From positions 14,041,773 to 14,105,772 of the forward strand of contig CM034603.1 of the NCBI GenBank assembly GCA_020091685.1: 64,000 nt of DNA, read 5' to 3'. The notes under the pieces were generated by a model, which saw only the letters and a list, made by a program, of their open reading frames with translations, had not been told where the DNA came from and did not search any database. The DNA is from Lutjanus erythropterus. Its lineage: Eukaryota > Chordata > Actinopteri > Lutjaniformes > Lutjanidae. This document shows, piece by piece, positions 11,456 through 21,680 of this stretch. A program made the translations under genes and the position numbers. Position 1 is the stretch's first letter, and each line of letters starts with the position of its first letter.

Positions 11456-11954
11456 CTTACAATTATTTTTTACTTTATGTATTAACTTGCAGATTAATTT
11501 CATGATTAAACAATTAATTGTTTGATTGATAAAATGTCAAAATTGTGAAAAATGCTAAACAATTCCCCAGAGCAATTCATTTACTGTCATAAATAACAAA
11601 GAAAATCAGCAAATGTATTTAAGTTTGTGTGTTTAATGTTTGACATTTTGGCTTAAAAAATGACTGAAACTAAAAATAAATCAAATATCACAAAACTTTT
11701 TGTCTTTAGTTCAGCTAACTGATTAATTGACTAACTGTTGCAGCTCTACTCCTCTACCCAACCAGTTTTGTTGCCAGTTTTGATGTCCAAACCTACATAC
11801 AAACTGCAGCCTTTCACTACATTAACCACGTGATGATGAAGATCTGGCACAACAAAGTTCTGATACACCAGTCACTGGTACTCGCTAATAGTCATATATA
11901 TCATTTTGGACAACTTATTCTGTTGTTTAGGTATGAAGACGTGTTTTTCTACAG
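11456..11954. other. unassigned non-coding stretch
   Basis: AT-rich, with several TTAATTG-type words near 11500-11740. No gene or classified repeat. Confidence 0.45.
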
Positions 11955-12140
11955 CTGTGCGAGTGTGTCTTTCTCCATACAAGCAGCATTTTGAGGCTGT
12001 ACTTGTGCTGAATGTTAATGTCAGTAACAATGCTAACATGCTGGTGTTCAGCTGGTGTAATATTGAGGCTGTGGCTAATGGGAATGTCTTTACTTTTACC
12101 GTTATTTGGTCATAAGACAAATAATTGGACAAATTTTGTC
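11955..12140 (+). repeat. interspersed repeat family Y, fragment
   Basis: The series cagcattttgaggctgt, tgctaacatgctggtgttcag, gctaatgggaatgtc and atttggtcataa is a common percomorph repeat. A longer relative in this window, 20960-21680, shares the block gcatgttagcat...agatgggaatttcat. The 69-codon frame here is repeat-derived. Confidence 0.6.
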
Positions 12141-12889
12141 CCTAGGACCTTGCAGCATGTGTATTTGGATCTTAAATACGACTGAAAAAAAGTCGAATTT
12201 TGGGATATTTGTAATGACATGAAATTTGGGAGAAAAGATTAAACTGAACTGATTCTTTTGAACATGAGTGTATTTTATGATGATATGAAAAAAGATGAGA
12301 GAGGTAAAAGACCTGAGCGGCCTCTCAAGGAGGCTGTTTGTATCTGACTCTTTAGCTTTGATCTCCCATTTCCTGCCGATGGTGAAGATTTCCTGCTCTT
12401 GTCCAATACCAGAATTTGATTTGGGCACCTGAGGAAAATCATCCCACTTATTCAAGATCGGAGGAGTGTAGCTCATCTTCACAAAACGCTGGCATACTGC
12501 TGCTTAAAAACCTTGCAAAGTGCATGTTTTAGAAAAAAAAAAAAAAGATTTGAAAGCTCAGTGGAAGAGTAAGTGACTTGTTCTGATGGACATTTTTTTT
12601 TTCTCCAGTTTGTGCGGGGAATGAAAGCCATGAGGGGGCGTGGGTGAAAACTGTGCACACATTCTGCAGGCTCTGGCACTTGGGGCCCGGGCTCGTCTCA
12701 TCACAGCTGTTCCACGCCCACATACAGACACAGAGCAAGGAATATAAAGTATTCAAGCCAGCTACAGTATGAGCAAACTTTGGCAAACTTCTCAGCCATG
12801 TGTTGCTGCAGCAGGGAGGAGCATCTGCATCTGACAGTCTCTCACAAGTTTATACTCAAGGTTTGTACAATGTTCCATAGAAATACTTT
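12141..12889. other. unassigned stretch with two possible regulatory patches
   Basis: No gene. Balanced, non-repetitive patches at about 12310-12480 and 12600-12770 (the latter with ttggggcccgggctcg) could be regulatory, but support is weak. Frames of 126 and 85 codons on the minus strand have no known domain and include poly-A/T-coded stretches. Confidence 0.35.
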
Positions 12890-13184
12890 ATTAAGTAAGT
12901 ACTTTATTAATCCGTCTTGTGTTAAGATTTACACACATACAGAGGCCAGAAATAGACAAGCACAAACAGGACCTAAAGTGAAGAGATGTCAGGGCGAGGG
13001 AGCTGCCACATACATGCAGTCAGGTGCCCCAAGTAGTCAGGTTAAGTGCTTAAGGGCACGACAATGTTCACAAGATGTACTGACACCTCTCCAACTACAA
13101 GTCCACACTCTGTACTGACTGGACTTAAACTGGCCACCCTCCAGTTCCCAAACCAAGTCCCCATGGACTGAGCAACTGCTGGCC
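12890..13184 (-). mobile_element. tRNA-derived SINE, near full length
   Basis: On the minus strand, starting near 13184, the element opens with ggccagcagttgctcagtcc (pol III A-box-like). This is followed by a B-box-like ggccagtttaagtcc, a body of about 200 bp, and the tail ggattaataaagtactta. This layout of tRNA head, body and AATAAAGTA tail is that of a widespread teleost SINE whose tail is shared with a partner LINE. The A box keeps TGCTCAG; the B box has lost the canonical GGTTCRA. The plus-strand frame at 12780-13118 is spurious. Confidence 0.75.
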
Positions 13185-13440
13185 AAAAACAAACCATAAA
13201 TATACTTCATTGCTCCCCAGTGAAAAATTTGAATTATGGCACCACAAAAAATGTCTAGAAAAGATAAAAAAACATGAATGAATTTAATACAAAAACAAAG
13301 GATTTAAAGTTCAAATGAAGTGATAATAATATGACACAATGGCAAAATTGTAGGAAAAAGGGTCCAGTAATTAATTTAAATGATGGTTTGATTAATCATA
13401 AATTTTGGCATCAAAATTTGTAGTTAATGTAGTTTTGTGG
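13185..13440. other. unassigned non-coding sequence
   Basis: A-rich, no feature recognised. Confidence 0.5.
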
Positions 13441-13620
13441 AATGTCTTCTTCCAGGTTTCCATGGTGGAGAGGAGGTTATATGGCTCAGGCCCCTTACCT
13501 AACCTGATCGAGGGTCTAAAGAAAGGAGGTTGTCACACACTATACAGACTGTGAAGCCAACTGTGGCAAATTGTGCTTTGTGGTATTGAGCTATATTAAT
13601 AAAATTTTGAATTGAAAATA
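13441..13620 (+). mobile_element. LINE-like 3' tail, family A copy 1
   Basis: Contains cctgatcgagggtctaaaga, actatacagactgtgaagcc, a degraded atttgtgatttgtgatattg block and the tail gctatattaataaaattttg. The order matches two other copies here (13684-13832, 20615-20760). In teleosts this is a very common 3' end of a non-LTR element with ATTGA-type tails. The class is assigned from the tail and repeated copies only. Confidence 0.65.
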
Positions 13621-13683
13621 AGTTTTAAAAAAAATAGTGATAGTGAATCTGATTCTAGTCTGTTGTGTACACATGAATACTAT

Positions 13684-13832
13684 TGTCTCTGTCCATCCTG
13701 TAATAGGGACCCCTTCTTTAATCTGGGGAGTTACTCCTTATCTAGATCAAGGGTCTAAGAATACAGGGTGTGTAAACTGTGCAGATTAAAAAGCCCCTCG
13801 AAATTTGTGATTTGAGATACTGTATGAGACAT
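13684..13832 (+). mobile_element. LINE-like 3' tail, family A copy 2
   Basis: Starts further upstream in the family consensus than copy 1 (ctgtccatcctgtaataggg). It then shows gagttactccttatct, gatcaagggtctaagaatac, gtgcagattaaaaagcccc and aatttgtgatttgagatac. It lies head-to-tail 64 bp after copy 1, so the two are either independent insertions or a local duplication. Confidence 0.65.
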
Positions 13833-14820
13833 AAATTGGCATGACCAGATTTTGATGTTTCTTATGTTGGGTGGCAAATTCCAGGACAAGCTCTACAGAA
13901 AAGTATTTTCACCCTACAGTAGCACAAGCATAAATAGAGAAAGGTTAAAGCTGAAAGCTCCCAGACAACAAATGTCAAAACCCTCCTATCACTCCATCAT
14001 GTTAATGGATGAGGAGACGAGAAGCAGCAGGTTTGGGTACCAGAGTGAGGCAGCACAGAACTGCTTGTCCTGTATGTGGAGGCCTCACAATAACAGTCAA
14101 AAGCACAATACTTACACTTGATTTGTGATTTTGTCAAATTGCACAGCTGGCTAAGTGGGCATCTAATTTTCATTTTATCTTCAGAGCCACTTTGCACAGG
14201 CTCACCGTGTTCAGCTCAAAGTACTGACTCAGTAAGTACAACCAATCAGCTGGCATTGTGCTCCCCATGCGCCTCCCTGGCCCACAGGCTTGCCTCATTT
14301 GTGGGAGCAACTGGGGTCTGTGGTAGCTTAAATATGAGTCCCTGCACTGTTGCCATTAGACTGGTATGTCTGTCCTAAGATAGCAGTCTGCTGCTGTTGT
14401 AGAAAAGACATGGAACTGCAAATTTGGTGGATTTTTTTCCTCCTTCTTATTCCTTTTTTAGAAATTCAGCCGGCACTTTTTTATTCCAGAGTGGCTTATA
14501 AGGATTACCTCAAGGGCTGACGTCAACCATGTTGTGGTCTCCACAAGGAATCAAACCCAGCAAGCATTTTACAGACAGCAACTACAGTACAGGAGGCATC
14601 CAAATCCACTATTAGTCAAAATCACATTATCATTTAAAGTTGCTTAGAAACTGAGATCCCAATTTCAGACCAAGATGCAGGAAACAGGGATAAACAACAA
14701 CATTCTGTGCTATTTCAACCCCTTTTATGTTTTGCAGAGAATGTCACTATGCCAAAGTTACTGGCAATGTTTTGTTTCAGTGTAGGAAGTAGTGCAGAGT
14801 TTCCTAAGCATCAGTCAAAA
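13833..14820. other. unassigned non-coding stretch
   Basis: Two plus frames (13852-14121, 14118-14378) overlap by four bases but neither has a known motif or convincing start. No repeat copy recognised. Confidence 0.4.
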
Positions 14821-15237
14821 GTAGGGATGTACGATATTAGCACTTCATCAGTACCAGCAGATAAATTGAAATATTGGCTCGAAATCCTAATATTTCTGCC
14901 AATATGATGACACTTTAATTATGCACATGTGATGTAAGTATATCTGCAATGTGGAGGTTTCGTTAAGTGCCTGGAGCAGATAGAAAAGTTGCTATTTTCT
15001 AAATGCTGAGCTGCACTCATTCAAATCATATTCCTTCAACACTACAAATTTAATTGAATCTTAAGAGTTGTCATCCTGATCATCGCAACAAATTTGTGTA
15101 GAACAAAGGGCACCAGCACCAACAAAATTACACAAAACTGTCTTGTTTTGCCCAATGAATGTGTACAGTTTGGCAAGATTGAGTTGAAAAATATCAGCAT
15201 ATAAGATCTCAGCAAAAATCCAATATTGTATGTCCCA
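14821..15237. mobile_element. hAT-like MITE with terminal inverted repeats and probable 8-bp target duplication
   Basis: The left end tagggatgtacgatatt and the reverse complement of the right end, tgggacatacaatatt, form a 16-17 bp imperfect TIR. Flanks are agtcaaaa (14813-14820) and agtcaaag (15238-15245), a 7/8 match of the length expected for hAT insertions. The interior is AT-rich without coding capacity; the 60-codon minus frame at its right end is part of the element. Short length and decay indicate a dead non-autonomous copy. Confidence 0.75.
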
Positions 15238-15645
15238 AGTCAAAGGTCATAAGCATCTTGTGCTTTAAGCATCTTGTGCTTGAAATATGTGTTGACATAT
15301 AGTATTTAACCAGACCTTCTCTAATACAAGTGCACTGAGTCACCTAAAGCCCAGGGTATGTTTGAGACTAACTAGTTTGTCCAAGGTGTTGTTTGACCAT
15401 GTCTAACATAAAAGTGTTTAAAGAGAGGGTGAAAGGCCTGCCATCATAGAGAGAGGGGCAAAACATGATCAGACAAAATGGAGATGAAGCACACTTTCAC
15501 ACGATCTCTCCTCCAAGACATTCAATGTGTTGCACTCATTTATGACAGAGTGAATGTAGTACTGTTGTTGTGTAATGACTGAAAAAAAGAGATATGAAAA
15601 TATGCATGTTCGGTGTACTGTGTCCATTTTCACTGAAATATGTGT
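15238..15645. other. unassigned sequence with a 16-bp tandem duplication
   Basis: A 16-bp unit, aagcatcttgtgctt plus one base, occurs twice in tandem at 15251-15282. Nothing else is recognised. Confidence 0.55.
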
Positions 15646-15715
15646 AGGGAGAAGGTTGGGTCAAAAACAGGACTTTGACTCAGGAGTCCAGAGTTGTATC
15701 CCCCAAACTGCTTCA
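15646..15715 (-). repeat. interspersed repeat family X, copy 2 (short fragment)
   Basis: The words agggagaaggttgggtcaaa and tttgactcaggagtcc parallel agggaggaggttgaag and ttggacccaggagacc of copy 1 at 11290. The fragment is short, so assignment is moderate. Confidence 0.45.
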
Positions 15716-16360
15716 TTTTGAAAGTGTAACTGGACATTGTATATTTATTATTGCAACTTGACTGCAGAATGAATATGAAAAAAAAATCTGTCTGTGTACG
15801 CAAATCCATAGATTACATTTTTGTAACGATTTCATGAACTGTGTTGGCTTGGCAAATTGTCCGTTTTGCCAAGTTACAAAAATTGTTACCCAGTGGTTGA
15901 AGTTGGTTCTGACCGTGTTGACCATGTGGACTTATTTGAAGCACATGGATGCCTAAAGTATGAACATATATAGAGGGTTAACACATATAAAAATGTCCAT
16001 AGAAACTTTTTAAACCAGACATGTTGTTTAATCCACCACTGCTAAATGTGCTATTTCTGTTAGCGGTATGAGAGGTAAAAGCTGACTGTATGATTTCTAT
16101 GTTGTGCTGCTTTATAAAGAAACTTTAAACATTGGTGCATACTGTGGTGTCAATATCTATTCACCATCAAATGTTTCCTGAAAACCTTGGCATAGTTACA
16201 TACATTTTATCCACTGAGCTATACACGGCCTAGATATATATGTTGAATGGGTTTACATGACTTCTGCAACCTTGAAATCAGTCAACAACTCCATTGTGTT
16301 CGCCAAGAACAATAGATAAAAGGTACACAGAAACAGCCTCACGTAAGTGGTCTCAGCAGC
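15716..16360. other. unassigned non-coding stretch
   Basis: AT-rich, no gene and no classified repeat. Confidence 0.5.
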
Positions 16361-16396
16361 ACACACTCACACATGCACACACACACACACACACAC
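16361..16396. repeat. (AC)n microsatellite
   Basis: AC dinucleotides with two interruptions; the uninterrupted core is at 16377-16396. Long Thr/His frames across it are artefacts. Confidence 0.95.
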
Positions 16397-16399
16397 CTC

Positions 16400-16690
16400 C
16401 TCCAGTCTCTGGTGTCAGCGATGCCTCAATGAGACTCCCAGACGTGCGGACCGTGGAGGTTAAGTGGAGCTCAAAGGAGAGCCCAGCTGTGATGAGGGAC
16501 CGCAAATCCCATAAGCCACCAGTCTCAGGGCAGGTTGGCACCACAGGAAGCTTTCATAGGAGATGTGGCGAGAGTGGCTCTGTGTGTCGAGCGCGGGGGA
16601 ATATTGGATGTGAGGAGGGAGGAATGTCTTGGCCGGCCTCGCTGACGTGAGAAGAATACGGTATTGTCTTGTTTTGAACAAGCTGAGCTC
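16400..16690. promoter_or_regulatory. candidate conserved non-coding element
   Basis: A GC-balanced, CpG-containing block (gacgtgcggaccgtggagg, tgtcgagcgcgggggaat, ttggccggcctcgctgacg) bordered by a microsatellite. Frames are open on both strands (16294-16650 plus, 16460-16726 minus), which points to composition rather than a protein. Regulatory role inferred. Confidence 0.3.
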
Positions 16691-16964
16691 TGTGCACAGC
16701 CACGAGTGCACGCACTGACATTTCACTCTGAAATACTAAAATGTCTCAAATTTTACAGTGCTGAGCTAATTCTGAGCAATGTACCCCACCTTACGTAATT
16801 TATTGGACAGCGTCCGATATTTGTCTTCCCTAAAATCAGAACGTACAGTGAGTTCTAACAGAGTAGAGTAGGTTTTCCTTGTCTTAGAGCTGGCTCCTTA
16901 TTTTTTGCTCTTCAGTAATTAAATCAAGAGTAATGCTGCCTCAGCATAGCCATTATTGATTATT

Positions 16965-17040
16965 ATAAACTTTATTTAATCAGGCAATACCACTGAGATT
17001 GAGATTTCTTTTAGAAGGGAAACCTAAGTACAGCATGGAA
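16965..17040 (-). mobile_element. LINE-like 3' tail, family B copy 1
   Basis: On the minus strand this reads aggtttcccttctaaaagaa, atctcaatctcagtgg, then cctgattaaataaagttt. The same order (ggtctccct, aaaagag/aaaagat, tctcaa, cctggttaaataa) occurs at 39830 and 44396. The GGTTAAATAAAGGT tail is a familiar teleost LINE end. Confidence 0.65.
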
Positions 17041-18413
17041 ACAGATGCAAACAGCATTGTAATCACAAAGACCTCTATATAGGTCGTCTATCTTGCATTG
17101 GTATATGCAAGACAGAAGCTCAAGGTTTAGAATTGTTGATTGTTCCATTTACACTGTGAAAAATACTAGAACACAGTCTTTCCAGATTTTACCTGTGAGG
17201 TATCTATAGCAACTATTATCCTAGGAATTACATTCATATTGGCCAATGTTGACCTGATAATTGTTGTCCAATGCCAATGGTCACCAAGCCAGAAAGTGTG
17301 CCCTTCCTATAGCAAGACAGGTAAGAAATGAGAGTGTGGAAGTCAGGATGGTTGACTGGTGTGTATACATCCAAGTTTTAAAGCAAGAGACCACAGTTTA
17401 TGTCCTAGAGACCTGAAGTTGAAATTTGCTTGAGTTTGGGCTGTAATCATCGCTATAATAGCATGGGAGGGTTCCATCGTTTCTGCTCATTATGTTTTGC
17501 CACCACAAACAAAATAAAATCACAAAAGTAAACAAAAATTACAAATTACACAAAGTTGTAAGACTAATCTTGTAAATAGTAGAGTTACACTACTACTACT
17601 GGCCAAAATAATGTGAACTACACATTACATCCACATATGATTTATATATGGAACAACGCTGTAGGGATTTGCTCCCACTCAAACAGCAGAGCATTAGTGA
17701 GGTTGGGTACTGATGGCTACTGATCCAACTCATTACAAACGTGTCAGAAGTTAGTGGCACTGTATCTATAATTTCCCTTTACAGGGAATAAAGAGCCTAA
17801 CCCAAACCATAATAATTCTCAGACCATATAATGTAAAATTGAGCTGTAATGCATTATGGGAGTTTTAGACCTTTTTGCCAGCAAAGGTTAGGATATAATT
17901 ATCTTCTTGCTGCAGATGAGGATCAGCCTACTTTATATAGTTCATAATAGTCACTTGCTACAATATTTATCTGCAAGGCACAGCCATATACTGCACAGAG
18001 TTATTTCAAAGTGGAATAACAGATTTATACTGTACAGTGCATCTGCTTCGTCTGGCACACAGATGAAGGTACTGTCTTTTCCTCAGAAAGATCATCAGTA
18101 TGATTTTGAAAACAAAAGCTACATAATTTATGCTTTCTCTCAGTGCACGCCTGGCTCCAGAGGTCAAATATGATTTGTTAGAGAACTTTGAAATCACATT
18201 AATGTCATCTTAAAGGACTTGATTATTTATCAGAGGCTGGTTTGGGGTCTGTAATAAATAGGTAATGATCACTGTCCACCACTAAAGGCTTACAACCATT
18301 ACCATTAATGTAAGTGCATCTTTATATGAGTTAAACTTGCGTGAAAAGTGACTGATGCATCCTGTTACAACAATACAGCACCAACATGTTGCTTGCATCC
18401 ACTTTGAGCTGAA
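17041..18413. other. unassigned non-coding stretch
   Basis: No gene. Short frames at 17907-18173 (plus) and 18006-18197 (minus) overlap and carry no motif. No repeat copy recognised. Confidence 0.45.
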
Positions 18414-18593
18414 ATGGCTCAAGTTATGGGAGTAAGCACTGGAGCCCAGGTAGCATCATCAAAAGCTTTCTCACCAATGAGATCCAAGGATCACATCCTG
18501 GACGAGAAACTGAAATCTGTCTTGCAGCAAAAGAGGAAGTTCACACAAACATCCACTGAAGGTCTTTATTTGATTGGAGCAAAAATGAAGGTA
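18414..18593 (+). other. exon-like open segment ending in a consensus splice donor (unproven)
   Basis: A plus frame of 64 codons has lysine/serine-rich, moderately protein-like content. At its end the sequence reads ggagcaaaaatgaag|gtaagc (junction 18593/18594), a strong donor. No acceptor or partner exon is evident, and I recognise no domain. It may be a non-coding RNA exon, a decoy, or chance. Confidence 0.2.
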
Positions 18594-19019
18594 AGCAAAA
18601 AAAAATAAGGAAATCAGTAAGATCAGCAAAACATGCAGGTGACCCAGTCTGTGCAAAGGAGTCACATCTCCTCTGAATATCCTGGCCTTCACTTTACCTA
18701 CAGGCAGCCAGGAGCAACATGACATAAGCTAAACTGCACGCACACAGAGGACAACCCCAGGGTCAACACAAAACAGCAAATGCATCTCAATGGTCAAGAA
18801 TTACACAAAATTCTAAACCAGTGCAAAGTCATGACTGCAAGTAACACTGATTTCAACTTTACTAGACAATTTTATTTCAATCAGTTTAGTTTAGTTGTGT
18901 TCATAGGTTTTGGATATACCAGCATGGTGAACCATGTTTAAAAGTCCTAACATCTGTTTTAATTAATCACTGAGTCACTGACGATCATAATGAAAATTGT
19001 CCCAGAGTACGAGTCAAAT
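18594..19019. other. unassigned non-coding stretch
   Basis: An A-run lies at about 18599-18606. No repeat or gene recognised. Confidence 0.45.
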
Positions 19020-19420
19020 CTGTCATCATCTGTTGATGCTGTGAAATCATCTGAAGGCTGACCAGCCTGAGACTCAGTGGCATTCAGAGACAGTTATGGC
19101 CAACCAGATAGCAGAGACAAACTTTTCCTCCATCAAATGTTCGTCACAAAGGCAGCCTCTCTGTGTGCAAATGCTGCATTATCCAGTTAATTCCTGTAGC
19201 ACTGGATCAAGATTCATTTCCCTGCAGACTGATAGAGCGAAGAATGAGTTCAGACCAAAGCTGAGAGGCATGACTGTCTGAGCTTTGTATTTGAACAGCA
19301 AACAGCACAGCAGGGGATACAATTTCCAGCCTGCAGGCAAGGAGGCTAATCTTCCAATTAGCTATTAAATGTGCTCATTAAAAACAGCAAAGGCAAATGT
19401 CCTGGAATAATACGCAAAAA
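19020..19420. promoter_or_regulatory. candidate conserved non-coding element
   Basis: Balanced composition and non-repetitive. The 3' part (cttccaattagctattaaat, gtgctcattaaaaacagc) is rich in homeodomain-type cores. The 61-codon plus frame 19096-19281 has no domain. Inference from texture only. Confidence 0.35.
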
Positions 19421-20413
19421 CTAAAACAAAAGATGTCTTTCTCATACATTCTTTGAGGCAACCAACATGAGTCGAGCAACATTACTATTGTATATGCAAT
19501 CAGAGACTCTTTGAAGTCGCTGTTTGCAGTCAGCACAAGCAGTGCATTGTGGCTGTGTATCGTTTTACAGGGTTTTCTTGGCTTCTGTGGTGCTGCGTAT
19601 TATATTTGAGTGGGTAGTTTGTTTGATTCGTAGAAATTAACTAAAATGACTCCTGCCTGACCCAGCGCACCAGAACTATCCACTGTGAAAAAGCATCAGT
19701 GCATCATGAAGTGTTTTGTCTTGAGTGTTAAAAGTCAGCATTTATTTGTCTTAATTGGTTGGTTTATTAAAGCCACAGTGTAAACTGGAGAGGCTAATGA
19801 TGTACTTTATGATACCCTCATTCTAGTATGTTAACCCTTGTATTAATCACTGGAAACCTGTTTACAATATTCTACGTTAATGCCAAGTTAGTCTAACTGC
19901 TCAGATTCTTATCCATTTTCACACATTTCCTTTAACAGTGACCAGAAATTTTGTGCACATGAAAACTTTCCCACACGTTTACAAGGTTACACAAGTTAAA
20001 ACAGAAGAATACAGCCATTGTAAAGTGTTGAACACAAAAACATGTTTGACAAGTAAGCCTAGCCCAGTAATTAAAGGAGGGCTACTATGGGGAATTCACA
20101 TTTTCCTCTGTTTAATATGCTTATCTTTTATATGCAATTCATTGGTGGGCTCAGTCATATCAGCCTACCCTGTATTAGGGTTGCAAAGTGTCAGCAATTT
20201 CCTTAATTGGTCATGGGTTGTTGTTCAATTAAGCCTAATAAAAATGCCAAATAATACCAAATATTTTTTCAGTTTTATTTCTGCAGTAACATATTGCATA
20301 CTGACAGCACTGCATAATTTGAGAAATATATGAAGATGTAGAGACAATAAATATTAAAGGGACAGTTCCCCCTGTTTCATGTAGGGACTACAATCTTATC
20401 AGGACAAAAGTAG
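19421..20413. other. unassigned stretch containing a 131-codon open frame
   Basis: The frame 19938-20333 (plus) is the longest in the first half. It predicts hydrophobic, AT-codon-driven stretches and has no recognisable motif, no context and no partner exon. I treat it as chance. Confidence 0.4.
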
Positions 20414-20600
20414 ATCTTACATGAAAAAGCTAACAACAAGGTGTGTGGATTATCTTGAGGAACTGGGTCATGATTTTTAGAAAGAAACGCTGGTTTTGAA
20501 TTTTCCAAATATATTTTTTGGTGATTTGAGCATCATAAACCAAGTGCTATTTAGTTCCATTATATAGGAGAGGCAGACAACTCTATGGCCAATACATAAG
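20414..20600 (+). repeat. interspersed repeat family C, copy 1
   Basis: Landmarks ggtgtgtggattatcttgag, gggtcatgatttttagaaag, aaacgctggttttgaatttt, ttttttggtgatttgagcat and gagaggcagacaactctatgg all recur, inverted, at 45618-45813, and in part at 45901-45985. This is a teleost interspersed repeat of unknown class. Confidence 0.75.
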
Positions 20601-20614
20601 ATATATATTGTAAG

Positions 20615-20760
20615 TCTGTCCATCATAAAAGAGAGTTAACTCCTTTCTTCCCTGAATTGAGGGTCAAAGGACAGAAGGTGTTGTATGTTGTGCAGACTGT
20701 AAAGACATTTGAGGAATATTTATGATTTTGGGTTATATAAGTCAAATCAAGTCAAAGCGT
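20615..20760 (+). mobile_element. LINE-like 3' tail, family A copy 3
   Basis: Shows ctgtccatcataaaagagag, cctgaattgagggtcaaagg, tgtgcagactgtaaagac, atttatgattttgggttat and a tail of CAAATCAAGTCAAA repeats. This copy keeps the short tandem tail expected at the 3' end of a non-LTR retroelement. It directly follows family C copy 1. Confidence 0.65.
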
Positions 20761-20959
20761 TTTTAAAAGCAGGTTTTATGTTTTGTCATGGAAGAATCCT
20801 ACCCAGCTTTGTATGTGTCATGTAATCCAACTGTCACATTTAACAGCTAAGCAATGTATTACATATAAACCAGTGCTATTCTCTAACACAAATACATGCC
20901 AAGTCTTGAGCCTTTTCCAAGCTAGCGGCTCTATGAGACTGTTAATACATACATCAAGA
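20761..20959. other. unassigned non-coding sequence
   Basis: No feature recognised between two repeats. Confidence 0.5.
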
Positions 20960-21680
20960 TGCTGACAATGACAATGCAAGCATGTTCATGTTTAGCAAGT
21001 ATCCTACTATTTAATTGTTACCATGTTTGCTGTGTTAGTTTAGCATGTTAGCATGATAACACTTACTAGCACTAAAAAGTACAATGAGGTAGATGGGAAT
21101 TTCATTTGTATTGAAGGTAATATGCTATGGAACAGAATAAAATTTTGACCAGATGATAATGTTAGATGGATGGTTAGACAGATGATCAAAAATATTACAA
21201 TGCGTCTTCAGGGCACCATATAAAATTTCACAAAAATTCAATAACTGTAGATAATAGTGGAGATATTTCAACAAAAGCAAAAATTGCAATCTCATGTTGG
21301 CAAATGAGGAAAAGTCAGGGGATTGCCAAAGTTGCAAGACATCATCTGGGCACCATGGATATCTGCCTTCAAGTTTTGTGCCAGTCCATCCAATAGATGC
21401 TGAGATATTTTACAAGATAAGTGAACATTGACTTGCTGGTGGTACTAGAGGAAAAGTCAGGACTAATAAAGTCATTAAGATTCATCCTCTAGGGATCATG
21501 AATATTTGTAGCAATCCATGTTATAGTTGTTATATAGATATTTCACTTTGAACCGCAAAGTCAAGGGATCCCAAACATCAGGAGGATTCATCGTCTGGGG
21601 ACCATGAATGTCTTAACAAAATTTATTGGTGATCCATTTGATAGTTGTTGAGATAAATCTGTCAGGAATGTGATGGATCT
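20960..21680 (+). repeat. interspersed repeat family Y with three internal tandem units
   Basis: The left part (gtttagcatgttagcatga, gtacaatgaggtagatggga) is followed by three diverged units at about 21311-21416, 21451-21545 and 21557-21665. Each unit contains aaagtcagg/aagtcaaggg, a catc..ctggg..ccatgaat block and a ccat..atagttgttgagat block. I know the unit consensus as a frequent percomorph repeat. Non-coding; class unknown. Confidence 0.75.

Noticed and set aside
19938-20333. 131-codon plus-strand frame with hydrophobic segments
   Set aside because: AT-driven composition, no recognisable domain, no splice or promoter context. Hydrophobic runs arise easily from T-rich DNA.
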